Below are positions 47,880-58,164 of a stretch of 64,000 bases of DNA, in pieces. The stretch's first letter is position 1. Each line of letters starts with the position of its first letter. The translations under genes and the position numbers were made by a program. Source of the DNA: Eumeta japonica (Eukaryota; Arthropoda; Insecta; Lepidoptera; Psychidae). Location of the stretch: positions 1 through 64,000 of the forward strand of contig BGZK01001295.1 in NCBI GenBank assembly GCA_005406025.1, written 5' to 3'. The notes beneath the pieces are model-generated. The model saw only the letters and a program-made list of their open reading frames with translations, had not been told where the DNA came from and did not search any database.

Positions 47880-48175
47880 TGGGGACGGTGCGTGAGCAAC
47901 GTGCTACATCGATTGTAAAAATCCGTAATTCGTGTCGAACGAGCATCCAATTTTTTTGCACGCAAAAATAAGCACAAGTAACTTAGAATGCTGAAGCGTG
48001 CATCGACAAAACATTTGTCGGTACGAAACCAAAAATGGGTCACATATTAAATACAGAATCAAAACAAAGTGTTTACAGTTCCTCGTCGCCGAAGGAACAC
48101 AATAACGTAGTCGATCTTGTTTTTCCCCTGTAAATATAATACGAGCAATAAAAAGAAACGGGTTGAGCCGAAACA
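47880..48175. other. Unassigned DNA
   Basis: A 90-codon minus frame (47904-48176) has no recognisable motif. Confidence 0.4.
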
Positions 48176-48179
48176 CTCG

Positions 48180-48400
48180 AGAGTCCTCTAAGAGGGCGGA
48201 CGCGGCTATAATTATATACGGAGAGGCCGGCCTCGGCGACGCTCAAGCGACGGCCGGAGCAATAAATATGGAGTGCCGATGAGAGAAAACTTTATAGGGC
48301 TTCTTTGCCGTCCTTCGTCGCCGACGATAAGGATGGATATAAGGAAGACGACACGAAGGGCACGAGTTAGGGAAGATTTCGATTCGCTTAGATAGTTTTT
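48180..48400. promoter_or_regulatory. GC-rich island, candidate regulatory element
   Basis: GAGGCCGGCCTCGGCGACGC is a palindromic CpG-rich block. It is followed by AGCAATAAATATGGAGTGCC, AAAACTTTATAGGGC and CGTCCTTCGTCGCCGACGAT. Non-coding in all frames as far as I can read. Confidence 0.28.
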
Positions 48401-48599
48401 GAGAAATTAGCTAAAATCCACACCTTACGAATGTGTCAATGAGATCACGTACATACGGACTACCTTACAGGTAGATAGGCTCGGAATACAATTGATATAA
48501 TATATTGACCTATTTTTATGTACGGGGATATAAATTCGTTTAATGATTATGTTCATACATGAATATGTGAAAGAAAATTATTCAAACCTAAAATAATAC

Positions 48600-48860
48600 T
48601 ATAAGCTTTTTTTTAACTTCCCGCTAAAAATATTCGAAAATCGAAATTTCATAAGATGCTGACGTTTTAGGTCCTAGGAAACTTCTCTGATATTTTCCGA
48701 AGTGTGTGCGCATGCGTGTATTTGCTGTGATATGCGTATGAAAATCCTTAATATCTTTTGAATGAATGAACCGATTGGAATTGAGCTTGCGGCATTCTAA
48801 AAAATTTAACTGAGTTTAAGATTTACGAAAAGTTCGATATCAATCGTTTAAGTAAATTCT
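48600..48860 (-). mobile_element. AC-microsatellite family, copy 5 (reverse, 3' part)
   Basis: On the minus strand: TTGCGGCATTCTAxxx partner, TTTAGAATGCCGCAAGCTCA, TCGGTTCATTCATTCAAAAG, then a short CACAGCAAATACACGCATGC tract, then AGGACCTAAAACGTCAGCAT. The order matches the 3' third of the copies at 32330 and 53960. Confidence 0.5.
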
Positions 48861-48902
48861 GCATAATTAAAATAAATATGAAAAATGTCTTTTTATATAT
48901 TA

Positions 48903-49460
48903 TAAGGGTCAAACGAGCATGCGGGACATCAGAGAGAGTAGATAGCTGGTGATTATGATGTGCGCCGCCCATAGACAACCTCAAGCCCATTGGGGCTATG
49001 AGGTTGTCAACGTATTAGTGACTCCAATGAGTCACTAATGGTTGCCGGTCTTTTCAATAATAATGCACTCTTATTAAAAACCTCCTGGTCGTACTTCACG
49101 GTATTGAAATACCAGCTATCACGATGGTTGTTTTCAGCGAACAGAACTATGGCAGAATTTAGCGGCAGGAATAAGGTTAAACAGTTCTTCAGAGCACTCT
49201 CCACAGAATATGCTATAAAGCATTCACAACGACGCTACGTCTCTACGCAAAGCCAACACGTCAACTGACTAGTTATTACAAAGTCGCCGACGATTCAAGA
49301 CTATCATCGTAGGATGCGGTCTAGAGGCAGGAGCTAATAGTGTAGTGCTGCAGTCCAGAAGTGACGACAGCATTCCGGATGTTGTGGACCTGTGCGTTTT
49401 AAAGTTCAAGGTTCCGGATTGGAGTACTGTCGCTCTCTATTGAGCAGCCCAGGTTTTTTA
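48903..49460 (-). mobile_element. LINE reverse transcriptase C-terminus and 3' tail relic
   Basis: The minus strand encodes AQVHNIRNAVVTSGLQHY (plus ~49330-49400), then LALRRDVASL and, after one stop, ECSEELFNLIPAAKF (plus ~49153-49200). This is the order remembered for the C-terminus of an abundant lepidopteran LINE (AQVRP...LRRDVASL...GECSEELFNLIPAAEF). Stops and a frame break interrupt it. The 3' tail, seen on plus as AAACGAGCATGCGGGACATC and GCGCCGCCCATAGACAACCT, is the well-known lepidopteran ACGAGCAxGCGGG...CCGCCCATxGAC end. The tail carries two hairpins (48974-49008; 49014-49039). Confidence 0.78.
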
Positions 49461-49479
49461 GAAGTTTATTTTTCTCAAA

Positions 49480-49940
49480 GAAACATAGAGGATAATATCA
49501 AATAGTATTTTTTGCGGAACAATTTCGATTATTTTTTAATATTATTATTTAAAGAAAAATCTATTTTTATCGTTAAAATCTGCCTCGAACGTTTCAAGTC
49601 TCGTCCAAATCGATAAAATTGACTGAAAATATCATTAATGAAATATTTTCAAAAAAATACTTTTCGTAATTATTTTTAATATTTTAAAAATATCGAATTT
49701 TGAAATCTTTGAGTTTAAAAAAACTGCATTCAACGTTGCAAGTCTAGTAGAAGTCAATCGATTCAATCAAAAGATATCGAAATGTTTCTAAAAAAACATG
49801 TTTATCATGAATAACTTTTAGATATGTGGACCGATTGTTTTTTTAAAACATATGCATATACTCTTATCTTACTTCACTAATAATAAATAAAAATTTTAAC
49901 AAAAAAAAACAAAATATGTAGTTACAATTATTGTTATTTT
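49480..49940. other. AT-rich DNA, possibly degraded repeat
   Basis: The phrases CGAACGTTTCAAGTCTCGTC and CAACGTTGCAAGTCTAGTAG, each followed by AATCGAT, occur about 120 bp apart, suggesting a diverged internal duplication of an unidentified repeat. Confidence 0.4.
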
Positions 49941-49944
49941 TTGA

Positions 49945-50345
49945 GTCCGTGTCTATTTCTAGATTTATTGTAGTGTTTCCTTGGCTGACACCGACTCCAA
50001 AAATAACAATAATTGTAAGTACATAATATAATATCGTAATAATTTGATAGACTTTTAAGTAGTCTAATATCTTTCTTTTCATTTTACTTAGGAGAACTCT
50101 TAAAATATTTTTATCATTGTTTGTTATTCATAGGTACCTATGTGTTAAGTTAAATTTGAGGTGGGTAGGTACCTTTCTACCTTCTTGTGTGGTAAACACA
50201 TAGATCGTACCTACACATTGATGAGTAAAAAAAGTAAGTTGATTATTAAGTTGTACAAGAAAACGCAATTATTTTTTTACTTTTTAGTGCATATTAATTT
50301 GTTATGGAATAGTTTTTTGAAGTCGGTTTTTTTTTGTTAAAATCT
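49945..50345 (+). mobile_element. Dispersed ~390-bp repeat, copy 2
   Basis: Collinear with 19195-19585: TATTGTAGTGTTTCCTTGGC, TTACTTAGGAGAACTCTTAA, CTACCTTCTTGTGTGGTAAA and GAAGTCGGTTTTTTTTTGTT. Here the match starts within GTCTATTTCTAGAT and continues into the next element, whereas copy 1 is followed by a different family. Confidence 0.75.
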
Positions 50346-50955
50346 TTATTTATTTTTTGATTTTTAGTGAATCTGAATTACATTAACTAATTTGTCCGAA
50401 TACGAGTAGACCGACAAAACGTGCTGCTTATAAATCGCACACTAGCCGTTAAGGAGTTCCCTTGATCTTCATATTCGACAATTACTTGACCTAACAACGT
50501 TATGGTAGATGACTCAAATATCCGGATAGCCTATAAAATATTGGACCGAGTATTGTTAATTTACTCCTAAGAATTGAAGAGTTCCGTTACTTTTGTCATG
50601 GATCCCATAATCGGAACCTAACCAAACTCTCATCAAACTACCCTTGAAGTACACCCTTTCCAATAAAAAAAAGAATCATCGAAATCGGTTGGTGTTATAT
50701 TGAGCTATTCGTCTATTTGTCATGCATATACTTAATGCAAATTTAATATTTGTAAGATTTTCTCATGAATACCATAGTCAGAACTGAACCAAATTAAAAT
50801 GGAACCACACGGGAAGCACCAGCTTTCAAATAAAAAAGAATTATCAAAATCGGTTTACCCAGTCGAAAGTTCTGAAGCAACAAACATAAAAAAAACAAAC
50901 AAAATTACTGTCTTTGTTAACCTCTTATTTTTTAATTTTGAAGCCGGTTAAAAAT
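50346..50955 (+). mobile_element. Dispersed repeat ending GAAGCCGGTT
   Basis: Contains AATCATCGAAATCGGTTGGT and then ATCAAAATCGGTTTACCCAG, TCGAAAGTTCTGAAGCAACA and TTTTGAAGCCGGTTAAAAAT. These recall a common lepidopteran repeat with AAAATCGGTTCACCCAGTCGxAAGTTCTGxGGTAAC and TTTTTGAAGTCGGTTAAA. It may be one unit with the ~390-bp copy before it, since GAAGTCGGTT occurs at the junction and again at the end. Confidence 0.6.
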
Positions 50956-50959
50956 ATAT

Positions 50960-51465
50960 AGAAAGCACAATAAGGATGATAAAACGTCACGCTCCTCCCT
51001 CGCTCTCGCTTATCACTTGCGATAAGCGAGTGTTAGATTTTAGATGTTGCCTTTTTATAAAATATATCACAACTTATAAACAATGGGCTGGAATCGTAGA
51101 GGGTAAAATATAACACGTATCAATATTAAAAAGTGTCAAAACCAAGCAACTTTATTTAATTTCACATTCACAATTTTTTGATCTACATTATTAAAACTGG
51201 ATTTAAAATTTCAAACATCTCATTGACACTTGTCGAATAAACACTACTGCCTCATATCTCGGTACATTATTTGATTTTGCGTAAGTCTTATCACACATCA
51301 GATAATGTCATTACATAACTTCTCGTAATGTTTGAATACTCGAAGTTAATAAATCATATAAAATATTAATACATAAGTTTTTCAATGATCAGAAAGGGAA
51401 ATAGGCATCGAAACACAAAATGAAACAAATTTACATTGTCCATAACAATTTTTAAAGTTTTCTTC
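50960..51465. other. AT-rich DNA with a short stem
   Basis: CTCGCTTATC and GATAAGCGAG (51004-51030) form a 10-bp stem. Otherwise nothing. Confidence 0.5.
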
Positions 51466-51469
51466 GTCT

Positions 51470-51690
51470 CGGTTCGTAATCGCCAACGCTAGTTCGGATC
51501 GCCGACGCCCGTGGTCGTAACCCGCAGCTGGCGCGCGCTCCGGGCCGGCGCCGGCGCAGAGACGACAATGTCGTCGGCCATCCGACGAATAATTTGTAGT
51601 TGACAAAGCGAGACCGTTTCAATGTACAATCTTGCTAATCGGTCCCCTCGCCTCGGCTGGTCGAGAATCGGATATAATTGAGTTGTTGCG
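51470..51690. promoter_or_regulatory. GC/CpG-rich island
   Basis: CCCGCAGCTGGCGCGCGCTC and GGGCCGGCGCCGGCGCAGAG stand out sharply. An ATG-initiated minus segment (MADDIVVSAPAPARSAR, plus ~51490-51583) sits here inside longer frames; it is Ala/Arg-rich low complexity and I do not accept it as an exon. Promoter, untranslated exon or enhancer cannot be told apart. Confidence 0.28.
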
Positions 51691-52023
51691 TCGTGAGTGC
51701 TGACTGAAAAACAGGTTTTTGAAAATTTGAAAATTTTCCGAGGGAAAAGAGATAGCATTCAGAATGAAGTCGATATTCATATATAGTTCAAGAAAAGTAG
51801 ACATTGCTATTTAGTAATAACAGAATTCTGTACGACGCGAAAGGCAGCAAAATCTGAATTGAGATGAAAATTTGTTTTGAGACTATAGAAACGGAAATAT
51901 AATAAACTTATTCAACAGACACCGTGGAGCCTACGATCCACGAGTGGAGTGTGGTAACGAATCAACCTTGACAAAGCATAGAGTAGCTTCGTTTGGTTAC
52001 TAGATTTTTAGACATCATAAGTA

Positions 52024-52603
52024 CAGTGGAGCGTCGATTATCCGAACGTCGCTTAACCGAAAGACCGCTTATCCGAACAGTAGTTCGGGCGCGTCGACAC
52101 CCCCTGTCCCGCGCGTGCCCCGCTCGCGCCGCCGCGCTGCAGTTTTCGCGCACTTGTCGCGGCTCGTTCGCTTGCTGTTATACTCGTATGTCACTTCCAA
52201 GTAACCGCTTCTCGATATTGTACTAAATTTTGCCACGTGAAAGTAAAATCTCTACTTGAAATGCAATAGACATATAGGTTGTTCGATTATACGAAAATAC
52301 CGGTTTTCCGAACAACCCAGTCCCCCATATAGTTCGGATATTGACAAAAAATTGTTATATGTAACCACTGTAAGTCAAAAAAAAAAGTAAGAAATGAATA
52401 TGCATGTGACAAAATGGTAAAAAAGATAAAAAAAATGATTATTAAAAATGTTTATTTTGACCCACCCCTGCCATCCCAGCCCAAAAGCGATGTCTAAATG
52501 GTTGTATGTCTCTGAGAAAAAGCATAAAAGGGTCGCGGTTGCTATGCCACGGAGGTTATTTTATAAAAAAAAAAAAATAGTTCGGATAATCGACGCTCCA
52601 CTG
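52024..52603. mobile_element. pogo/Tigger-type non-autonomous element
   Basis: A complete 580-bp element. The first 24 bases (CAGTGGAGCGTCGATTATCC then GAAC) are the exact reverse complement of the last 24 (52580-52603), and TA flanks both ends (52022-52023, 52604-52605). CAGTxxAxxxTCGATTATCCGAAC is the classic end of pogo/Tigger elements. Subterminal ATCCGAAC/AACCGAA/ATCCGAAC copies at 52040-52080 look like transposase-binding repeats. Internal partners are GGTTGTTCG (52277) and CGAACAACC (52309). The interior has a CpG-rich segment (52085-52170) and an AT-rich segment but no transposase frame; one stretch (SEKKHKRVAV, ~52510-52540) faintly recalls the basic start of a Tigger protein. Perfect ends suggest fairly recent mobilisation. 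Confidence 0.9.
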
Positions 52604-52609
52604 TATTTT

Positions 52610-53610
52610 GTACCGGTATTTGTAACAAGGAAAGAAAAATAAAAGTAATTTTTATTCATTATAAAGTGTTTACTCTCTTTCATTGAAAGTTAAACAAAAC
52701 TTATTTATTTATAATCATTTCTCGAATACGAGAAGAAGAACCAGTAAGAAACTGCTAAATACAAAATTAGGTTCTTTCTTCATGTCTGAAACTTAAATGT
52801 ATGACATTGATGACCGTCATTCAATTCATATATTCATTGATACAAAAATATTTTTTACATGCACACAAATAGGTTTTTTTTTATGCCTTAAGCATTAATA
52901 TTATTTTTAAAGTGGTGAATACTGTTATTCGGAGTTTTATTACAAAACTGATATAGTCATTTATAAAAGCATTATCTCGCAATGGTTTACTATAAAATTA
53001 ATATTGACGTATCGATCTAAATTGGCAGAAGTATGAAATATTCAATGTCGGTGACGAAAATAAGTGAGTTTTATCCGTTATGAATAAATAACCAGACGCA
53101 CGGCTCGCTATAACTTATCTCTATAGTCACTCTCTTATAAAATGGAATGACAGAAGTAATTGTATATAAAAGTTGACTCTCCGAACAAAGATATTATTAT
53201 ACGTAAATGGAACGAACAAAAATCGAAAGAAATCTGAAACAAATAAAACGTCATTCCAAATTACTCGCGTTATTCATCCGTTTGAAATAGTTTGATATTG
53301 GATTTAGAAAGTCGAACGTCATCTTCAATTAAGAGATTTACCGATGTTTCATATTTATTAAAATGACGAAACAAACACACTATTTACTAAGTTAGTATTG
53401 TTACCTTGATTAACGATAAGTATTGTACCTAAAGTTTTCTAAGTACCTAAGTTTGTACCTAAAGTACCTTTCATAACATTTTTTTCGTATTAGAAACATT
53501 GACTCATCCCTGTGGTGTTAATAAATATATTACAATCGATCACTTCCCATTAATTAAGTGCTAACTTATATTTATATATTGAATTCAAAATTTTATCATA
53601 ATTCGCGTTG
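52610..53610. other. AT-rich DNA, nothing recognised
   Basis: No element or gene was identified. TAAAGTACC / AAGTACCTAAG phrases recur at 53420-53475. Confidence 0.5.
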
Positions 53611-53614
53611 TGGC

Positions 53615-53930
53615 GCTGTGGTAGAGCCATACTCAGGCCAACTTGAATCAAGCACAAAAATGGACCGACTCGATATGTGAAATACCACACTCTCACAGAA
53701 TAAGGATGAGAGGTAACAGCGTCCATTCTTTCGATTCATCCAGTGAGTGAGAGTTCCGGTGGTCCAATCCTCCTACACCGGCCTGATCTACGCTCCGTTA
53801 AATATTCTATTCCCTTCCTAGAGGCCGGTAACGCACTGGTGACGCTTCTGGAGGTGTGAATGTCCATGGATCGGCGTGACCATCTATTCTCTGATGGCTC
53901 GCTCGTTCATTTGTCCCTTGCACATTCTAT
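53615..53930 (+). mobile_element. SINE/LINE 3' region with lepidopteran tail
   Basis: Ends GAGGCCGGTAACGCACTGGT, GAATGTCCATGGATCGGCGT, ATTCTCTGATGGCTCGCTCG then TTCATTTGTCC. That is the same terminal module as the LINE at 48903 in the other orientation (GCCGGxAACGCAC...GTCCATGGxCGGCG...CTGATGG...GCTCGTT). Upstream, CTCACAGAATAAGGATGAGA and GAGAGTTCCGGTGGTCCAAT precede it, and the head GTTGTGGCGCTGTGGTAGAG resembles a degenerate A-box with GGTGGTCCAATCCTC as a possible B-box. I favour a SINE sharing its tail with the LINE; the tRNA-like head is weak. Confidence 0.6.
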
Positions 53931-53959
53931 AAGAAATCCATAATATTCTTACTAAAAGT

Positions 53960-55165
53960 TTGTAGACAATTTGTGGTGAACTCAATAAGTTATCTTTTGT
54001 GGCTTATACTGGATTACAAATAAAAGAGTCTGTAAAACGGGTGATTTTGGAGACCCGTTGACCTTACAAACCATTCCTGAAATTTTTGCTACTTTCAAAC
54101 TTAAAATTTTCAAAAATGTACCTAGCAGTAAATTGTTGAGTTTGAGCTCGAAATATTGATTTATGTGCTTATTCAAGCTCTCTGAAATTTAACTTTAATG
54201 CGTTTTCTGCTCTTCATTTTCAAACATCTAAATTTATTTATAAAAACGCAATATTTTTAATTTGAAATCTCCAATATATATCAAAGGTATTTTTTTATTT
54301 TGATCTGCTTTGCGGCATTCGACGCAGTTTTTTAAGAAAAGGAAGTTCACGGATACTAAACATCAATGCAACAAGAAATTCAGAAATTACCAAAAAATTT
54401 TTTTCGCATTCTTCGTTGACAATGTCTCACGAGCTAATTAACCAAGCTAATCGATTTTAATGTAACTTATGACGACCAAAGTTATTTGTCAAAAAAATAA
54501 CTGGTTGGATTTTAGAATTTATCAGTATCGTCATTTCAAAAATATTTTTAAAAAAAAACCCTTTTTAAAAAATTTGCTTCAATGGTCGATATCTCTTGAA
54601 CAAATCAACCGATTTAGTATATTTAGCAATGATCAACGTTGTTCTGTAAGTGAATTTGAGAAAATTATTTCTAAATTTTTTTTATTTTAATTTTAGAGAT
54701 TACTCAAAATTTATTGGGCGAAATCAATTCAAAGTTTCAGGAAGTTTAAGTTGATTGGACTCCTTTTGAATGCCATAAGCCGCGTCTCGATCGGTTAATC
54801 TGTTCAAAAGTTATGATTTGGTTCAAAGGTTTATGCAGACACGCACACGCGCACACACAAAGACTCACACGCATGCATACGCAATCAGGTAGGCAAGCAC
54901 ACACTCACACAGACAGACACATACATACAGACACAAAAAGACGCAACATACACACAGAGAGAAAGACAGACGCACAAAGAGAGAGAGAGAGAGAGAAATA
55001 AAGAGATTACTCGTAAAATGGTTGAAATAGTTTCCTAGGACTCTAAAACGTCTAGAGCTGGTGAAAACTTGATTTTCTAAAATCGGCGTGAAAGTAGTAA
55101 CTCTTAATTTTTTTTTAATTTTTCAATTTTCATAACGGAAACGTAAAAAAGTAATAAAACAATGA
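53960..55165 (+). mobile_element. AC-microsatellite family, copy 6 (longest)
   Basis: Collinear blocks: ACAAACCATTCCTGAAATTT, GTTTGAGCTCGAAATATTGA, TTAATGCGTTTTCTGCTC, and GATCTGCTTTGCGGCATTCG then ACGCAGTTTTTTAAG. Two CGATTTxx modules follow at ~54450 and ~54610, the second with AGCAATGATCAACGTTGTTC. Then come GTTTAAGTTGATTGGACTCC, GCGTCTCGATCGGTTAATCT and GTTCAAAAGTTATG. Next is the AC/AGAC microsatellite (54835-54995, grading into GAGA), and then GACTCTAAAACGTC and GGTGAAAACTTGATTTTCTA. It is the best template for defining the family. The short frames within, including a His/Thr-rich one over the microsatellite, are artefacts. Confidence 0.7.
54835..54997. repeat. Compound microsatellite (AC)n/(ACAG)n/(GA)n
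   Basis: Imperfect AC-rich repeat grading into GAGAGAGAGAGA, internal to the dispersed family copy. Confidence 0.9.
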
Positions 55166-55249
55166 TCATGGATTCGAATCTATCTACACGCAGAAAGACG
55201 TCGACGCAGTTCTATAACATATGGTTCCGTACATACAAGAATTCGTTTG

Positions 55250-55720
55250 ACGCACTCCACGCATGTTCCGCTCCGTTCCAATGAACGCAACTAATATTTT
55301 CCACACAAATTAAAGTGAAACACCTTTAAAAAGAATTATACACAAAATGTATACACAAGTTCAACTACATTCCGAAAATTAATTCGCGAAGCGGCCTCGC
55401 GGCGCGCCCGCCCCGAACGGAGTGCAATTTCATATGTACGTGTAATGTAATTTCCTCCCCCCCCCTTTCCGCTGTTCCGAAACTGGAACAATCTGGCTTC
55501 GTTTTTGGACCGCGCCTCGACGGCTATGCTTTATCTAGCGGATCGTCAGAAACGGCCTCAAGACAAACATTTTCCTTTAGGATTGCGCCGTGAAATGGGG
55601 ACAAAAGATGCATTAGTTGTTTTTTTTTTTTTTCTTTTGCTTTCGTCGCGATCGGTCGTTCGCTGTTGCGTTTAAGCGTAGAGCTGTTTTCCGAAATGAA
55701 TTCGGCGTTGAACGATTCCT
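55250..55720. promoter_or_regulatory. GC-rich island, candidate regulatory element
   Basis: CGCGAAGCGGCCTCGCGGCG, then CCCGCCCCGAACGGAGTGCA, a run of ten C and GGACCGCGCCTCGACGGCTA. It also has GCTTTATCTAGCGG and CCGTGAAATGGGGACAAAAG. No long frame; the 55524-55727 minus frame has no motif. Confidence 0.28.
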
Positions 55721-56119
55721 TTCCCAATCGATTTTATTTTTCACATGTATAATCCTTCACGTATTAAAGGTACACCCTTCATGTATTAAAGTGATTAAGT
55801 GCGACCGCCTTGAGCTTTTTATGTAATTTCGGCTGTTCTGACAGAGGATGTATTTCGAATGAATGAGCTTTGATAAGATTTTTCGAATTTCGTTTGACTG
55901 ATTGTTTGTCTTGTATGTGATTACGTTCCAGTTTTAGAAATAATGGTTTATGTACGAAATATAAGAAATGACAAGGCATGTGCCAGTAGGACTCATTCAC
56001 TTAGGGTACTATATACCACCACCCAATTATATTTATATGGGGTATATAACAGAAAAAAAATTCTTTCTCATCAATCACTTCGGGATCACTATTGCAAGTT
56101 CAACTCACGCTTTTAAGTT

Positions 56120-56660
56120 TCTGAGCCAAAATGGCATAAAGGGAACCCTTATAGGTTCGTCCGTATGTCACAGGTACTTTACTCAAAAACTGCAAGATGT
56201 ATATTGATGAAATTCTGAATGTAGGTGTCTTGTATAAATGGTTACTTAGTTTGCTTGTTAAATAACATAAATTAATACTTCTAAGGGGGCATTCCATACA
56301 TGTAACTGATGATAAAAAAAAATTCAGCAAATTCAGTGTGGCACGTATTCTGACAGTTCTTTTAAAAATACTTTGAAGTTTGTAAGCAATTTTTTTTGAC
56401 TGATTGAGAATTTCGGTACTAAATCACTGCGAAATTAGCAGTAATTGTGTCCCCCTTTATTTTTTTAAACCGTTAGTTAAAAAAATGTTAAAAAATTATG
56501 AAAAAAAAATTAATAAATACTTTCAAATACAGTTATCACGAACATGATCGAATAAACCGTTTTTGAGTTATTGCCGAAAAACTGCGCTTCTCAACAAAAG
56601 GACATAAATGCCTCAAAAATACGCTCTTTTGTTGATTGCTAAGAATTTTCAAATTGTATA
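56120..56660 (-). mobile_element. GGCCAAG family, copy 2 (reverse, truncated)
   Basis: The plus strand begins AAAATGGCATAAAGGGAACC, then GTCCGTATGTCACAGGTACT, ATGTATATTGATGAAATTCT and TCTAAGGGGGCATTCCATAC. It ends CGAACATGATCGAATAAACC, then GCCGAAAAACTGCGCTTCTC and AACAAAAGGACATAAATGCC. This is the reverse complement order of 39910-40645 and 59430-60150. It stops before the GGCCAAG terminus. The frames at 55968-56330 that cross it are not genes. Confidence 0.7.
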
Positions 56661-56664
56661 TTTT

Positions 56665-57485
56665 AGAATTACAAGGTAATGGATTATGTTGTTTAGCTAT
56701 GTCGCAAGCACTTCTACTATATTTTATTCGCTTGGCGTGGAGTGCAGTACGCTGCGGGCAAATTGATAACTAAAGAAGGCACTTTTAATCTGTAAAGCCT
56801 TAATATAATATATATTAGGGCATCTTTGGAGACATTCAGAATCACGATACTACGCTATTCTGAATGTATATAATAGGTATATAATATACCACCATCATGA
56901 TGGTGATACAAGAACAAACAAATACATACATACGACTCCGTATGTCGTATGATGAATGAAGTCGAGTTTAAAGTGAGGGAGTGGACTGTTGGTAAACTGA
57001 AAAACACCTTTGGTGAAGTCGATAAACAAGACAAGACTAACAATGGGATTCAATTATTCAGTTATTTCAAGAAAAACATAATCTTAGTTTTCTTTCCTTG
57101 AACAATAATTAGCTAATATCTCTAATAATGTCGGTATATATTGTTGATCGACTAGGATACTATAGTACGCCTAATATAGTATGTGGTGGCTAAAATGACG
57201 TCATATAAATAGGGGTATTAGATTATCTTCGTCGCACTTCGTTCCTTCTTGTGCGGTATCAATCCATCCTGCTTTTATACAGCTAATTCTAGAGCGCCGC
57301 CTCGCATAACTGCGATGAAGACATATTGCTGACACTAGTGCTAACTTATTAACTTTAACAATACATATCAATTTATTAAAAGTATTAATGACCAACAAGA
57401 TCATAACGAATATAGTCCCGTTCGGTTAAGGAACATTTTTTTTCTGTACATAGAAAATCCTCTTTTCATGTTTAAATATTCCTGC
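56665..57485. other. AT-rich DNA, nothing firmly recognised
   Basis: ACCACCATCATGATGGTGAT (56889) is a short palindrome. 57190-57320 is less AT-rich (CTAGAGCGCCGCCTCGCATA) but unassigned. Confidence 0.45.
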
Positions 57486-57489
57486 TGTT

Positions 57490-57655
57490 GAGGCGTACCT
57501 TCTAACAATCCTTCTATTTCGGACTGGGAGCTTAGCTCTGCAAGCTGCCCTAGGGCTTAATTAAAAACTCATCGCTGGCTTTGGAACGCGCTCAGGTTCA
57601 AACCTAGCATCTACGTAAAGCGATAAACACAGAACCACCGAGTCAACTCCACATG
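57490..57655 (-). mobile_element. tRNA-derived SINE, copy 3
   Basis: On the minus strand GTTGACTCGGTGG (plus 57636-57648) fits an A-box and AGGTTTGAACCTG (plus 57593-57604) a B-box, about 35 bp apart. The body continues GCGCGTTCCAAAGCCAGCGA. It is a more diverged relative of the SINEs at 36590 and 41570, in the same orientation. Confidence 0.5.
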
Positions 57656-57729
57656 AAAGATCAATTACTTTCAAACAACTTTACATAAAATATGTAATAG
57701 AGACTGATATATTTGTATATTTTGTTTGA

Positions 57730-58160
57730 TTATTACCCAAAGGTTACGCGATACGCCTCCCCGAGCGGAAACAAATAACATAACAAGACGTCTAAACGTT
57801 TCACGAACAACAGTAGCTGATGAGACTTCCGAATTCTCGACTCGAAATTTAATTCGCGCTAAAACACACCGAGCTGTGTTAATGTATGCTCGTGACGGTC
57901 GGTGTTTGTTGGAGGGCAATAATCGTCAACAGCCCCCTCCCGTTTGTTCCATTGACGATATCCGTCGGCCCGTCCCCTTTTGTCGGTAATTTAAGCTCGG
58001 GAATAAATTTTTAACTTCTCACCAAGGGATCCGATTCGAAACCGTTAAGGTCGTCAAATAAGAACAGTCTTCGGTTATTGAAAAATAACGTTTTCTCGAT
58101 AAATTCTTTTTGCGATTTCGCGTAATCTGCGTAATCGATTTATGCCGAATCCTCAGGAAA
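57730..58160. promoter_or_regulatory. GC-rich island, candidate regulatory element
   Basis: Raised GC with ACGCGATACGCCTCCCCGAG, CGAAATTTAATTCGCGCTAA, GGAGGGCAATAATCGTCAAC and CGGCCCGTCCCCTTTTGTCG then GTAATTTAAG. Opposed frames of 82 and 87 codons cross it without recognisable motifs; the plus one runs into a stop at 57989 with no splice-like site evident. Confidence 0.28.
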
Positions 58161-58164
58161 TCCA

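Noticed and set aside
51382..51804. Three overlapping minus frames, including one starting MADDIVVSAPAPA
   Set aside because: Low-complexity Ala/Pro/Arg translation of a CpG island; no downstream exon or splice site could be matched.
54813..55001. His/Thr-rich 62-codon frame
   Set aside because: Translation of the AC microsatellite.
55968..56330. Two frames of 76-79 codons on opposite strands
   Set aside because: Both lie largely within the reversed GGCCAAG-family copy.
57671..57989. Opposed 82- and 87-codon frames
   Set aside because: They overlap each other in a GC-rich island, lack motifs and splice sites, and cannot both be real.
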